Program-made: the position numbers and the translations under genes
Assembly (NCBI GenBank): GCA_963575745.1
Contig: CAUYUJ010014542.1
Coordinates: 328,001 to 392,000 of the forward strand
From: Prorocentrum cordatum
Taxonomy: Eukaryota; Sar; Dinophyceae; Prorocentrales; Prorocentraceae
Length of the DNA stretch: 64,000 bases
Direction: 5' to 3'
Shown: piece by piece, positions 49,420 through 60,013 of the stretch
Layout of the letters: each line of letters begins with the position of its first letter
Numbering within the stretch: position 1 is the first letter of the stretch
The notes under the pieces: model-generated
The model's database searches: none
Told to the model about the DNA's origin: nothing
The model's input: the letters and a program-made list of their open reading frames with translations, nothing else

Positions 49420-49745
49420 CTCGCCAGCCGCACCAAAGCGCAGAAGAGGCAAGAGCAAGTTTGCGCACGAGCACGCCCGACGCGTCCAGCGTTCTGGGGC
49501 CCTCCTCGATTCCCTTGTTGGGCGGCGCGCGCAGGGGGGTAGAAGGAGGGAAAATTCCTTAGAAGGGGGTTGCTTCTTAGAAAGCGCCGGCCTCACGTCT
49601 AAAGATAAGGCCCGCGCCTTCTGAGAAGCAAGGGTTTTTCTGAGAAGCCCCCCCTCCCCCATATTCCCTTTGCGCAGGGAGGCAGCAGCACCGAATAGGG
49701 GGGCTGGGAGCATGGAGCAGGGATCCATGAGATACGGCGAGGCGA
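49420..49745. other. No gene supported
   Basis: Unique sequence. Contains 'cttagaagggggttgcttcttagaaa' and 'ttctgagaagcaagggtttttctgagaagcc', short imperfect direct repeats. Confidence 0.35.
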
Positions 49746-49784
49746 AAAGAACAACAACATGTGAGCGATCGTGGACCCCAAATT

Positions 49785-50105
49785 ATGCGTTTCTAATGAT
49801 ATGCGTGTTACGATATAGGTTGGCCATTATACGCAGGACAGTTTACAATGTGCAATGAATGTGGCGCGTCTCTTTGCGACGCAAGCTCTGTGGTGCGATC
49901 GTCGGTGTGCCATTTATGATGCGCAACCTATGATGTGCGATCTACGTTGTGCGAACCATATGGTGCGATCTACGCGGTGCGGGGTATGTTGTACAAGCGA
50001 TGCTCAGCAATGAGTGTGGTGCGATGTTTGCTGTGCAATCTACATGATGCAACTTATGTGATGCGACTCATGTTGTGCAATCTACGATGTGCAACTCACC
50101 CTGCC
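49785..50105 (+). repeat. Degenerate about 15-bp repeat (gtgcaatctacgatg)
   Basis: Variants of 'tggtgcgatctacgt' and 'tgtgcaatctacgatg' follow one another. A similar phrase recurs at 55,165-55,355, and a related coding-length one at 61,795-61,995. Confidence 0.65.
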
Positions 50106-50440
50106 GAACATAAAAAATGTCACAAGTCCATTGCTCTGGCAAGCATCCCACCCACCCGCCCGCAATTTCGTTTGCAAAACCCATGCGCCGGCAATTGCGA
50201 TGAGTGCATGGTGTTGGCTGGTGCATCTCTGCGGCCACGCTAGCCCGCGCATGCTCGCGCGCGCAGCGGCCAGCTAGTTTGGCGCGACCGACGGGGCCGC
50301 GGTGGCGGTGACCGCGAGTCGGCGACTTGGGCGGGCGCGGTATCAGGGCAACGTCGACAACGGTAAACACGGTGATGATAGCAGCGAAGCTGGTGGCGAT
50401 GGTGACAACGACGACGGCAAGGCCCACGACGGCGCCGATG
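50106..50440. other. No gene supported
   Basis: Unique sequence with GC-alternating patches (cgcatgctcgcgcgcgcag). Confidence 0.35.
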
Positions 50441-50479
50441 CTGATCACGCCGACGACGATGACGGCGTTCTCGCGTCGG

Positions 50480-51240
50480 TGATGCAGGTTTGGGAAGGAA
50501 TCCGAAATGCGCGCGCGGCCGGCGCGCGAGTGGCCCGCATGGTATTATTTGACACGGATCGTGCACCCCCCCAGCAAGCGCGCAAGGGAGTTCGAATGAT
50601 GTCGACATGCGGCTCCAGAGGCCCGTTTGGCCGAATTGAATGAAAATCTTGAAGCGCTTGTGGTGTTCTTGAAAAATTAACAAAAACGCGAGTGCAGGCC
50701 TTTTTTGAAAACTGATGCTGCCATACCATGCGTTTGCACATGGCCCCTGGACCCTCGAATCAGATTCCCTACGAAATCTATGGTAATCAAAAGATTCTGG
50801 CACGCGCGCGACGGCGCGCGCGCACTTCGTTTCAGTTGTTTCGAACATTTCTTGCGACAGCACGCGCGCACAAGGGTGTTCGAGCGATTTCGACATGCGC
50901 CCGCGTAAGGCCCGCTTGGTAGCACAGTATGAAAATAGTGAAAAGCCAATGGCTTCTTACGAATCTGCAAGAGCGCAAGCGCAAGTGTTTTACCTTGTTG
51001 CGAAACCTTGTGTTGTTATGTTTTCAGGGCACTCGACTTCGAAATTCTTCCGAAACCTGAAGCGTTTGATGGATATCGCCATGCGCGCGCGACCACGCGC
51101 GCGCGCACTTCGTCCATGTGTTGCAAGGGGTTATTGGAAACTGATGATTTGCGATAAGCGAATGTGCGCGCAGGGCATTTGTTGCGGAAGATGGGGGGGG
51201 GGGCGGGCCTGTCTGGGACGATTTGGACTCGCATCTAGAA
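50480..51240 (+). repeat. About 283-bp degenerate tandem repeat with GC-alternating hairpins
   Basis: 'gttcgaatgatgtcgacatgcg' (50,590) and 'gttcgagcgatttcgacatgcg' (50,878) start related segments. Each segment contains an alternating CG palindrome: gcgcgcgcggccggcgcgcg (50,507), cgcgcgcgacggcgcgcgcgc (50,802), gcgcgcgcgaccacgcgcgcgcgc (51,085). Frames across it are not convincing. Confidence 0.6.
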
Positions 51241-51359
51241 TGGTCGATGGAGCAGAATGATCTGCAAATTGCAACGCGATAAGCAAGCCCCGCTAATTCT
51301 GGTCGCCGATGGAACATAAGAAGCGAATATGATAGAAATGAACGCTCTTCTGTGGGAAA

Positions 51360-52050
51360 TGCTAATTTGTTGCACCCAGAAGCCCTCCGGGACGGTCTTC
51401 AGGGAGTCTTGGTAAGCCTTTTTTGGACCCTCTGGGAGCCCAGTTCGGCCGCTCTGGGTCCCTATTCGCCCGTCATGGGGACCTGAACCCGTCTTGGGGC
51501 CCTCGGGGGGCCCTCTCCGACCATGTAGGGATCCTCTGGTGGCCCCCTCGGGGTTCCTGGGTACTCTCTTGGGCCGTGTTGGAGCTCTCTTGTGCTGCTT
51601 GAAGCTCTCTTCAGGCCGTCTGGGGGCACTCTTGGGGGCCCTTTGGGCCGTCCAGGGCTCATTTTGGAAGCTTCTGGGGCCGTCGCGGCCGCTGGTAGGA
51701 CTGAACAGCAATTTTACAAGAAATACGCGTTCGTCCATAAGAAATTCTTTTTTGCCCCTGGAAACCCCTTCTCGGCGGCCTTTTGGACCGTCTACAATGC
51801 CTTTGTGGCTGTCTAAGAGCAATCTTAGGCTGTCTTCGAGCGCTCGCAGCCCGTCCGGAGGCCATCTCAGTGCGCTCTTCAGCCGCCTTCCAGACAACCT
51901 GGGGCGCTTTGGGCGCCTCTTGGGCCAGATTGGGAGCCTCTGGGGGGGTCCGGGGTCCGGGGCCCGGTCTGAACCCTTTTGGAACCCTCAAGGCCCCCCC
52001 GGCCCCCCATGCGAACCAGTGGTCGCAGTTCTGGGCCCTCCCCCGGCCTA
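51360..52050 (-). repeat. Satellite block 7, opposite orientation
   Basis: 'gggcccctgggagcc' and 'tcttgggccgtgttgg' phrases, core 'acgcgttcgtccataagaaattc' near 51,730. It ends in CCCTCCCCCGGCCTACTCCGATACA, then TA-rich repeats, the same kind of end as other blocks. Confidence 0.75.
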
Positions 52051-52057
52051 CTCCGAT

Positions 52058-52100
52058 ACATATATATATATATATATATATATACATACATATACAAAAC

Positions 52101-52156
<56 letters not shown>

Positions 52157-52163
52157 CATACAC

Positions 52164-52210
<47 letters not shown>

Positions 52211-52220
52211 CATACATTTA

Positions 52221-52270
<50 letters not shown>

Positions 52271-52295
52271 CATAAACAGATACATAATATACAAT

Positions 52296-52386
<91 letters not shown>

Positions 52387-52411
52387 GCATATGCATATAC
52401 ATGTACATATT

Positions 52412-52442
<31 letters not shown>

Positions 52443-52530
52443 AATACATATGCATATACATATACATATACATAAATACATATAGACATATAGACATATA
52501 TACATATATCTATGTATATATATACATATC
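52058..52530. repeat. (TACATA)n microsatellite
   Basis: catatacatata throughout. Poly-(Ile/Tyr/His/Met) frames here are artefacts. Confidence 0.95.
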
Positions 52531-52894
52531 CGTAAGGGTTTCGCCCCCTGCCGCCGGCCCCCTCTTTCGGATAATGGGCTATGCAAGAGCGAAATCAGGA
52601 AGCCTCGGCGCCGCCGTGAAGCAGCATCGGCAAGACACATTGAAATTATGATGATATTGTTGAACTCAGTGTTGCATTTTGAACCTGCCCCCGTATGCTG
52701 TACACTGAAGTTTCCCACATAATTTCGGACACGTGGCAAATCTCATGTGACCCTGCTGATCTGCGAGAGGGGTGCCGCCGAATTGCAGAAATGCAGCAAA
52801 TCCCCAGGTTCATGAATTCGGAGACGCGAATCATCCGTAAATTACGATGGTGTAAAGTTTCCTGGCCGAGTTTACAACGTAATCTACAAAGGTT

Positions 52895-53365
52895 TATTTA
52901 TGGCTTCGGGGACGCAAATATAGCGCAATATTAAATTATTGTACAAGGGCTGATGGCTTCAGAGACACGAATATACCGTATTTGCAAAGGTTTATGGCTT
53001 CGGCTACGCGAATAATGCGTAAGTTGCGAAGGTGTATGGCTTCAGGGTCGCAAATATAATGTAAATTACACTGGTTTATGGCCTCGGAGACGCGAGTATT
53101 GTGCAAGCTACGAATGCTTAGGGCTTCGGGCACGCGATTATTGCATAAGTTACGAAGGTCTATGGCTTCGGGGTCGCAAATATTGCGTCATTTACGCAGG
53201 TGTATGGCTTCGGAGACACGAATATTGTATACTGTACAAGGGTTTATGGCTTCGGGGACGCGAATATTGCGTGATGTACGAGCGTTTGTTGCCTCGGGGA
53301 CGCAAGCATTGCCTAACGTACGAAGGTTTATGGCCTCGGGGGCGCGAATCTTAAGTATTTTTGCG
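52895..53365 (+). repeat. 42-bp tandem repeat, about 11 units, coding-compatible
   Basis: The phrase 'tatggcttcggggacgcgaa' followed by 'tattgcgtaa.ttacgaaggtt' recurs at 52,995, 53,037, 53,079, 53,121, 53,163, 53,205, 53,247, 53,289 and 53,331, a 42-bp step. Two earlier units (52,901; 52,954) are spaced 53 and 41 bp. 42 bp is 14 codons, so a plus frame (53,078-53,413) repeats a 'MASGTRIL..VRRF' peptide and the minus strand repeats 'RVSEAINLC'. Divergence between units is high. Confidence 0.8.
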
Positions 53366-53699
53366 TGTCCCACGCCGCCCCCAAGAATTTCTGAGACCCC
53401 TCCTGCGAGGTGATAACCAGGGTGCTTTTCGGCTCCCCCCCCTCGCGCGGTCTACAACAAAGAACAGTAAGCAGCAGAAAGCAAGACTGTAACAGTGGAA
53501 ACTGGAAACTGGAACTGGCGCAGGGAACCGCAAACCCTCAGCCTACAGGCTGGTGGCCCCACAAGGGGGCCGGCGGATATTCCTCCGTGACCTCTATAAA
53601 GTAAAATTGCTCGTGAAGGTTGTATTCTGGTAAACCCAAGTGCCCATACGGTGCCTGTGATGAGGGTGTCTGATGCAGATGGTTCCTGACCCGCTGGTT

Positions 53700-54290
53700 G
53701 TGCGCATTCGCGGGCCAGGCGTTGAATCAACCCGCAGTTGTAGCACATCATGACCGTTCTGTCTTTCCCCATGGATTTTGACGGCGGCCTTTTCCCATGC
53801 CAGAAAATCGGGTGCCCTCGCGGGAGCCCTTTCCCTGGTCCTTGCCCCTGCCCCCGAAGAAGAGTTCCTCGCAGGCGTCGTCGGTCAGGGCCGTGACGCA
53901 CGTCTGGATACCCTTGCCGGTCAGGCGACGTCGTCCTCCACGCCCTCCTTTTCCTTTGCCTTTCAGGGTACGTTTCATGCACCTCCTGACGCGGCGTGCT
54001 GGCTTAAGCATATAGCGTCGCCCTCTCCACTTGTGATACTGCTTCAGATAGAACAACTCTTGCGCATGCTGATCTCCAGGTAGGTCTGCAAGGTCGTCCC
54101 ACGTGCATGCAATATCGAAGTTGGAAGACACCGCATCAGTGTCGGCACCACTATCGCCCCGCTCTGTGGGGTTGCCCCACAATGTTGCAGTCGGAGTCGG
54201 AGTTGGCGCTGCTGGCGTTGACGGTGGTGCCCAGGCGGTCAAGTTTCCTTGGGCGCCTGTGGCTGCCAGGGTGGCAGAGGTCCAAGTACC
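53700..54290 (-). pseudogene. Ty1/copia gag fragment with degenerate zinc knuckle
   Basis: Minus-strand 'DDLADLPGDQHAQELFYLK', 'YHKWRGRRYMLKPARRVRR', then a Lys/Gly/Arg-rich stretch (GKGKGGRGGRRR), followed after a frame change by 'TVMMCYNCGLIQRLARECAQ'. That last motif is C-x2-C-x4-x-x4-C, a retroviral-type zinc knuckle in which the His is Arg. Basic Gly-rich stretch plus CCHC is how gag ends in common dinoflagellate copia elements, so this is a relic of a different copia lineage from the CCCH-bearing one at 5-23 kb. No pol follows. Confidence 0.55.
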
Positions 54291-54379
54291 CTGTGCAGAC
54301 GGGCCCATTTGCCCTCCATCTTGTTGTGGTTGGTCATCAAGTAGGTAGGCGACGGTAGCATGGGCGTCGGCCCAGCTCG

Positions 54380-54645
54380 GCACGTCAGGCTCCCAGAGGC
54401 CCCAAAACGGCACCCAAGAGGCCTCAAAACTGCCTTTCAAAGGCCCCCGAGTGGCCTCCCACGAGATCCGAACCAACATCCAATGAGCTTCAGATCCGCA
54501 ACCCAAGCGCGGTGGCGGGACTGGCTCCCTGTCACGCCCCGAGGCTGGTCGAAAGGGCTGGCCGGGCGTTTCGCATAAGACTTCCTCACCACTCATTACC
54601 CTGAAGCTTAAACATTGGCAACAGCTTCACAAATGGAGGGCGAGC
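54380..54645 (+). repeat. Small satellite fragment and dispersed repeat
   Basis: 'gaggccccaaaacggcacccaagaggcc' is a short plus-orientation satellite piece. 'gacttcctcaccactcatta' and 'gcttaaacattggcaac' match the lead-in of the 83-bp repeat at 44,085. Confidence 0.6.
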
Positions 54646-54649
54646 GGCC

Positions 54650-55160
54650 TGCACAGCAGTCAGAAACATCTGGCGCCGGGAACGGCCGCGGCGACGGGGA
54701 GGACATCCGTCGAGGTTCGACTCTCGGACGTCGTCGGGGACCCGTGCATGGAAGACCATGAGAAATCAGCTGAGAATCAATCGCCAGGTTTCTGTCACAA
54801 TCTAGCAAGCGCGGCTGTGCATCCGTGACCCCGCAGGTCTCCTCCAGACGCCAGACGTCCGTCGAAATCCTCAGGAAATCGAGGAGATTTGCCATGTTGC
54901 AGTGGGCCCACAGTGAACTCGCGAAATTGCCCCAGAGGACGGCGGTACAGCCTGACGACGGTCCCGGGAGGACCTGGACGGCCGGAAGCGATGACGAAGC
55001 TGGTCGAAGAGAGCACCTGGAATGAACGAAGTTCGCCTCATATAACGTCTAGAGCGCAGGGCGGCCCAGGGCGACTACACAGTGTCCTCACGAGAAATCA
55101 CCACAGCCATGGGTGAGAAGACGACACAGGGAAGCGTGAACATGGTCGGGGTGGGCTCGA
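54650..55160. other. Unique sequence, no gene supported
   Basis: Frames on both strands are short and unremarkable. Confidence 0.35.
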
Positions 55161-55164
55161 AAAG

Positions 55165-55360
55165 TGCTCGGTGCAACCCATGTAATGCTATGGATGTGGT
55201 GCACTCCGTGTGGTGGGATCCATGTGGCGGACTGTCGGAGGTTCAATGCACGAGCACGAGGTGCAACCCATGTGGTGCCAGCCACGTGGCGCAATGTAGT
55301 TGGTGCAATCTACGTGGCGCACTCTGCGCGTGTGTGGTGCAATCTGCGTGGGCGGCGTGG
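55165..55360 (+). repeat. Degenerate about 15-bp repeat (gtgcaacccatgtgg), second locus
   Basis: 'ggtgcaacccatgtggtgcc', 'ggtgcaatctacgtggcgc' and similar. Same phrase type as 49,785-50,105. Confidence 0.6.
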
Positions 55361-55599
55361 AGGTGGCGACGACGCGGCGACAGCGGGGACGTGGCCAGCA
55401 GGCCGGCACAGCGGCCCAACCGACGAGCGGTGACATGGCGGCGACGGGACGGCGACTCCAGGAGACGGGACAGAGGCGAGACCGTCGAACGAGCTTGCAG
55501 CATCTGGCTGCGCAGGCAGGACAGAAGTGAGCACCAGCTCCGATGTGCACGCAGCGAGACGCAAGCACAAGTATACCCAGCGCCGCGCGTCATGGAAAC

Positions 55600-56185
55600 A
55601 TTTTTGGGGCCTCCTGGAGACCTCCTCGGCCTAGTTAGTTTTCATGGTTGTTGGGTTCTCGGGAGGTTCCTGAAACCACTTGGGGCTCCTCTGGGGCACT
55701 GTGGAGCCCATCTTGAGACGTCTTGTCTTGAGGCTCTTTTGGGACATTGTGGGGCAATCTCAGGGGCCTTGGGTCGCCTTGACGTTCCCTTGGGAATGTC
55801 TTGTGCCCTTTTGGGCGCCCTCTGCGGCGCTCTTGGGGCCATCTGGGGTCCTTCTGCGGGCGTCATGGGGCTCTCTTGGGCCGTCTGAAGGCCCTCATGG
55901 GCCATTAAAGGGCTCTGTTGAAAGCCCGTCGGGACGTCTCTGGGCGAGCTTGTGGGCATTCGGGCCGTGTTGGACACCCTCGAGACGAAATAAGCGAATG
56001 TGCTAAAAATGAACGTGTTCCTACAGGAATGGGACGATTGCTGCCTCATGGGAATGCTCTTGAGGGCCTCTTGGGGCGTCTTGAGGCCCTCTTGGGCTGC
56101 CTTGAAGCTAGCTCGGGCGCTGTGGAATGCTCTTGGACCGTCTAGGAACCTTCTTGGACCGTCTTGGGAGTGCCTTCGGGTTCTG
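55600..56185 (-). repeat. Satellite block 8, opposite orientation
   Basis: 'ggggcctcctggagacc', 'gccctcttgggctgcc' phrases and the core 'gaaataagcgaatgtgctaaaaatgaacgtg' near 55,985. Confidence 0.75.
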
Positions 56186-56269
56186 AAACAAAAAATAGCC
56201 TGACGAAGGACCCAACCATATGCAACTGTGAATACCGCAATTGTGAATACCATCTTCGCCCGCGCTCCT

Positions 56270-56484
56270 TATGTGGCCACGGTTTCCCGCCGGAGTCCGA
56301 CATGCTCAGGAACACGTTCGTGGCCGTCTTCGCGGGCGCCGACGACGACAAGGACGGCGTCCCTCTGACCGAGGAGCAGAAGCAGGAGAGGGCTTTGAGA
56401 GCCATGAGGGAGGAGGTGGCGTTGCACGTCGACAAGGCGGAGTACGACACCCAGGCGCGGTTGTTGAAGCAGCACAACTATGGG
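56270..56484 (+). CDS. Hypothetical exon running into the 89-bp satellite
   Basis: Plus-strand frame with normal protein composition: 'ESDMLRNTFVAVFAGADDDK', 'GVPLTEEQKQERALRAM', 'EEVALHVDKAEYDTQARLLK'. 'DDDKDGVPLTEE' resembles an EF-hand loop but the spacing is not complete. The frame then passes directly into the tandem repeat, so the real exon probably ends near 56,475. No family recognised. Confidence 0.35.
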
Positions 56485-57730
56485 GCCACGATCCTCGTGA
56501 GGGGTGTGCCGCACTGGCCCGGGGCCGCCATGCGAACCCTGCCACTGGGGCCTTCGGTGGAGCTCCCTATGGAGCCACGATCCTCGTGAGGGGTGTGCCG
56601 AAATGCCCCGAGGCCGCCATGCGAACCCTGCCACTGTGAGCCTTCGGTGGAGCTCCTATAGGGCCACGATCCTCCTGAGGGGTGTGCCGCCCGAGGCCGC
56701 CATGCGAACCCTGCCACTGGCGCCTTCAGTGAAGCTCCCTATGTGGCCACGATCCTCGTGAGGGGTGTGCCGAAATGGCCCGAGGCCGCCATGCGAACCC
56801 TGCCACTGGGGCCTTCGGTGGAGCTCCCTATGGGGCCACGATCCTCGTGAGGGGTATGCCGAAATGGCCCGAGGCCGCCATGCGAACCCTGCCACTGGCG
56901 CCTTCGGTGGAGTTCCCTATGGGGCCAAGATCCTCGTGAGGGGTGTGCCGAAATGGCCCGAGGCCGCCATGCGAACCCTGCCACTGGAGCCTTCGGTGGA
57001 GCTCCCTATGGGGTCAAGACCCTCGTGAGGTGTGTGCCGAAAGGGCCCGAGGCCGCCATGCGAACCCTGCCACTGGGGCCTTCGGTGGAGCTCCCTATGG
57101 GGCCACGATCCTCGTGAGGGGTGTGCCGAAATGGCCCGAGGCCGCCATGCGAACCCTGCCACTGTGAGCCTTCGGTGGAGCTCCTTTGGGGCCACGATCC
57201 TCGTGAGGGGTGTGCCGAAATGGCCCGAGGCCGCCATGCGAACCCTGCCACTGGCGCCTTCGGTGGAGCTCCCTATGGGCCACGATCCTCGTGAGGGGTG
57301 TGCCGAAATGGCCCGAGGCCGCCATGCGAACCCTGCCACTGGAGCCTTCGGTGGAGCTCCCTATGGGGCCACGATCCTCGTGAGGGGTGTGCCGAAATGG
57401 CCCGAGGCCGCCATGCGAACCCTGCCACTGGGACCTTCGGTGGAGCTCCCAATGGGGCCACGATCCTCGTGAGGGATGTGCCCAAATGGCCCGAGGCCGC
57501 CATGCGAACCCTGCCACGGAAGCCTTCGGTGGAGCTCCCTATGGGGCCACAATCCGCGTGAGGGGTGTGCCGAAATAGCCCGAGGCCGCCATGCGAACCC
57601 TGCCACTGGGGTATTCGCTGGAGCTCCCTATGGGGCCACGATCCTCCTGAGGGATGTGCCGAAATGGCCCGAGGCCGTCATGCGAACCCTGCCACTGGGG
57701 CCGTCGGTGGAGCTTCCGATGGGGCCATGA
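56485..57730 (+). repeat. 89-bp tandem satellite, about 14 units
   Basis: Unit landmarks: gccacgatcctcgtgagg, ggtgtgccgaaatggcccga, ggccgccatgcgaaccctgc, cttcggtggagctcccta. Unit starts at 56,485, 56,574, 56,663, 56,746 (6 bp deleted), 56,835, 56,924, 57,013, 57,102, 57,191, 57,279, 57,368, 57,457, 57,546, 57,635 and 57,724. 89 is not divisible by three, yet frames stay open for several units on both strands because the unit lacks stops in most phases. Confidence 0.95.
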
Positions 57731-57756
57731 AACGCTGTACTGGGTGGGTGAAATGC

Positions 57757-57972
57757 AGGAAGGAGGAGGCGGAGGAGGAGGAGGAGGAGGAAGAGGAGGA
57801 GGAGGAGGAGGAGGGAGGAGGAGGAGGGAGGAGGAGGAGGAAGAGGGAGGAGGAGGAGAAGAGGAGAGGAGAGGAGAGGAGAGGAGAGGAGAGGAGAGGA
57901 GAGAGAGAGGAGAGGAGAGGAGAGGAGAGGAGAGGAGAGGAGAGGAGAGAAAAGGAGAGGAGACGCGCGGCA
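57757..57972 (+). repeat. (GGA)n and (GAGAG)n microsatellites
   Basis: ggaggaggag then ggagaggagaggagagg. No gene. Confidence 0.95.
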
Positions 57973-58090
57973 CCGTCTCTTCAAAACGAGGACCCAACAC
58001 CACAGGATGGTTGGGAACAAAAATTATCCCAGTGCGACCCTACCTAGGAGTTGGAACCCCTAGGAAAGCAGCATTAGAAGTGACAGTAAC

Positions 58091-58607
58091 GCTAAGCTAA
58101 AGCTAAGCTAAAGCTAAGCTAAAGCTAAGCCACAACCAAGCTAAAGCTAAGCTAAAGCTAAGCTAAAGCTAAGCTAAAACTAAGCTAAAGCTAAGCTAAA
58201 GCTAAGCTAAAGCTAAGCTAAAGCTAAGCTAAAGCTAAGCTAAAGCTAAGATAAAGCTGAGCAACAGCTAAGCTAAAGCTAAGCTACAGCTAAGCTAAAC
58301 ATAAGCTAAATATAAGCTAAATCTAAGCTAAAGCTAAGCTAAAGCTACGCTAAAGCTAAGCTAAAGCTAAGCTAAATCTAAGCTAAAGCTAAGCTAAAGC
58401 TAAGCTAAAGCTAAGCTAAAGCTAAGCTAAAGCTAAGCTAAAGCTAAGCTAAGCTACAGCTAAGCTCAAGCTAAGCTCAAGCTAAGCTAAAGCTAAGCTA
58501 AAGCTAAGCTAAACGCTAAGCGAAAAGCTAAGCGAAACGCTAAGCTAAAGCTAAGCTACAGCTAAGCTAAAGCTAAGCTAAAGCTAAAGCTAAAGCTAAA
58601 GCTAAAG
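58091..58607 (+). repeat. 11-bp satellite (GCTAAGCTAAA)n
   Basis: About 45 copies of aagctaagcta with rare variants (acagctaagct, gcgaaacgcta). It begins just after 'gacagtaac' and ends at 'aaagctcccagggg'. Confidence 0.95.
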
Positions 58608-58608
58608 C

Positions 58609-58665
58609 TCCCAGGGGACTGGGGGGAACCGCTCCCAGGGGACTGGGGGAACCGCCCCGGGCGTG
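58609..58665 (+). repeat. Tandem duplication of about 26 bp
   Basis: 'ctcccaggggactggggg' with 'aaccg' occurs twice in succession. It may mark the junction of the 11-bp satellite. Confidence 0.7.
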
Positions 58666-58669
58666 TTCC

Positions 58670-59205
58670 ACTGCCCGGCCCCTTTAAGCTAAGAGAGTAA
58701 GAACCCTTCTAGGCAGAGCCTAGGTAGGGAAACAATCAAAAACCTGAGGGCTCCCAATGGGTGCCGGACCCCCAGGGACAGTGGGTACCAGGGGGGAGGA
58801 AGTGTGGGAAAAAGGTGCCGCCCCAGGGGCCGGGGACCCAGTCCCCCAGTACAGTATCTATGCGCGCTAGTAAACCTACGGTGCGACAGCGACAACCTAA
58901 GCAAGGGACGGCTAAAGTCAACGCTGTGATCTTGAGCACGCGTATGTGCAAGATACCTGTGGCGCATGCGGCTGTATGAAGCTCAGCAATTGCAAGCGGA
59001 GCTTGTCCGACACGAGCACATGCACACACACACACACACACACGCACGAGCGCGACAAACTTTCGGTGCGACAGAGGCCATGGATTCAGGACAACTGTAG
59101 CAAGTGCGAACGATGCGGGCACAAGCCCACAACAAGCAGCTCGACTGTGAACGGATCGACCGTGCCCCGTTGAACAGGAACTGGGCAGCGGAAAGTCATG
59201 TAGAG
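58670..59205. other. Unique sequence with an (AC)n run, no gene supported
   Basis: (AC)n at about 59,021-59,043. A minus-strand frame (59,245-58,736) crosses it and is not convincing, though it might hold the 3' end of the membrane-protein gene upstream. Confidence 0.35.
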
Positions 59206-59207
59206 CA

Positions 59208-59384
59208 TCATTGCGTCCGCAGACCAGACCAGGGCCAAGAAACACACGCTAGTGAGTCCTTGTCAGCTATCCATGTTTCCGCCAGAGCATGAGCACCTTC
59301 CGGTTGACAACAGTGGGCCATTGCCGTAATCGCCATGTCGCCAAGAACCTCAAAGGCCAGTCGGAGCCCTACAAGCGCGAGGAT
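59208..59384 (-). CDS. Polytopic membrane protein gene, last visible exon
   Basis: Follows the acceptor CACAG at 59,385 and reads 'ILALVGLRLAFEVLGDMAI' then 'TAMAHCCQPEGAHALAETW', phase 0, matching the phase-0 end of the preceding exon. Stop at 59,208 if no further intron. Function unknown: a hydrophobic helix and a Cys-Cys pair are all that is visible. Confidence 0.4.
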   Translation of the reverse strand: MLALVGLRLAFEVLGDMAITAMAHCCQPEGAHALAETWIADKDSLACVSWPWSGLRTQ

Positions 59385-59429
59385 CTGTGATGGAGGCAAG
59401 GGTGCGGACCATGACTTGTTCGGCTATAC

Positions 59430-59530
59430 CTTCGCAACAATGAGAAAGCCTGCGACGATTACCTGGGCGACGGCCCCGACGATGTTGTAATACAAAGAAT
59501 CGCTGCCAAGAGATCGCGGCGACGCTGATG
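59430..59530 (-). CDS. Polytopic membrane protein gene, transmembrane exon
   Basis: In the frame that joins the last exon: 'SLGSDSLYYNIVGAVAQVIV' then 'AGFLIVAK', a clear membrane span, then GTATAG (donor) at 59,429. The 45-bp intron 59,385-59,429 is GT-AG. The upstream border is uncertain and lies near the CAG/GCT run at 59,527-59,560. Confidence 0.4.
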
Positions 59531-59559
59531 CTGCTGCTGCTGCTGTTGCTGCTGCTCGC

Positions 59560-59962
59560 AACCATCCTTCTCGGGGCCATCGTCGTCCAATGTCTCTCTG
59601 CATGGGCCCGCGTCGCCGTGAGTCTCGCCAGCCGGCTCTCCGCTGCCGGCTTGCTGTGCGCCTAGGACGGTTGGATCAAGAGACACGATGTCGTCGAACC
59701 CTGGGCGAACGAAGCTCATCCTTTCCGGTTTTCGGTGGCTGCAGCAACGCCCGAGGCAATACAAGCGATCTCGCAAGCTCTGGAGCGGCGTCGTCCCCGA
59801 CAACAAGCAGTACTTGAACCTGAACTCCACGAGCAGAGAGCCAAATTCGATGCAAACGCCGGAAACGACACTGGTGGAACCCAGCTGCAAAATGGTAGCC
59901 GAAGTCAAGCCGAAGCATGCCGGCCCTCCCATGAGCACTGCCGCGAACCGCAAGCAACGGAA
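59560..59962 (-). CDS. Polytopic membrane protein gene, internal exon
   Basis: Starts after CTCCAG at 59,963 and reads 'FRCLRFAAVLMGGPACFGL', 'VSGVCIEFGSLLVEFRFKYC' (two hydrophobic stretches), then a hydrophilic part 'GRCCSHRKPERMSFV'. Its 3' end before the Gln/Ala run is not defined. Phase fits the upstream exon (Pro-Glu | Phe-Arg). Confidence 0.4.
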
Positions 59963-60013
59963 CTGGAGCGTGTAGAACGCGAGAAAAAAAAACAGCTCTC
60001 AATAAAGACTGAC
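59963..60013 (-). other. 51-bp GT-AG intron
   Basis: GTCAGTC...GCTCCAG with a T-run inside. Removal joins 'IVVPATLPE' to 'FRCLRFAAVL' in phase. Confidence 0.5.

Noticed and set aside
50240-50896. 218-residue minus-strand ORF
   Set aside because: It crosses degenerate repeats and GC-alternating tracts; no recognisable segment.
52058-52530. Ile/Tyr/His-rich ORFs on both strands resembling membrane proteins
   Set aside because: Translation of a TACATA microsatellite.
56485-57730. Regular direct repeats considered as a possible CRISPR array
   Set aside because: Units are contiguous without unique spacers, and the genome is eukaryotic.
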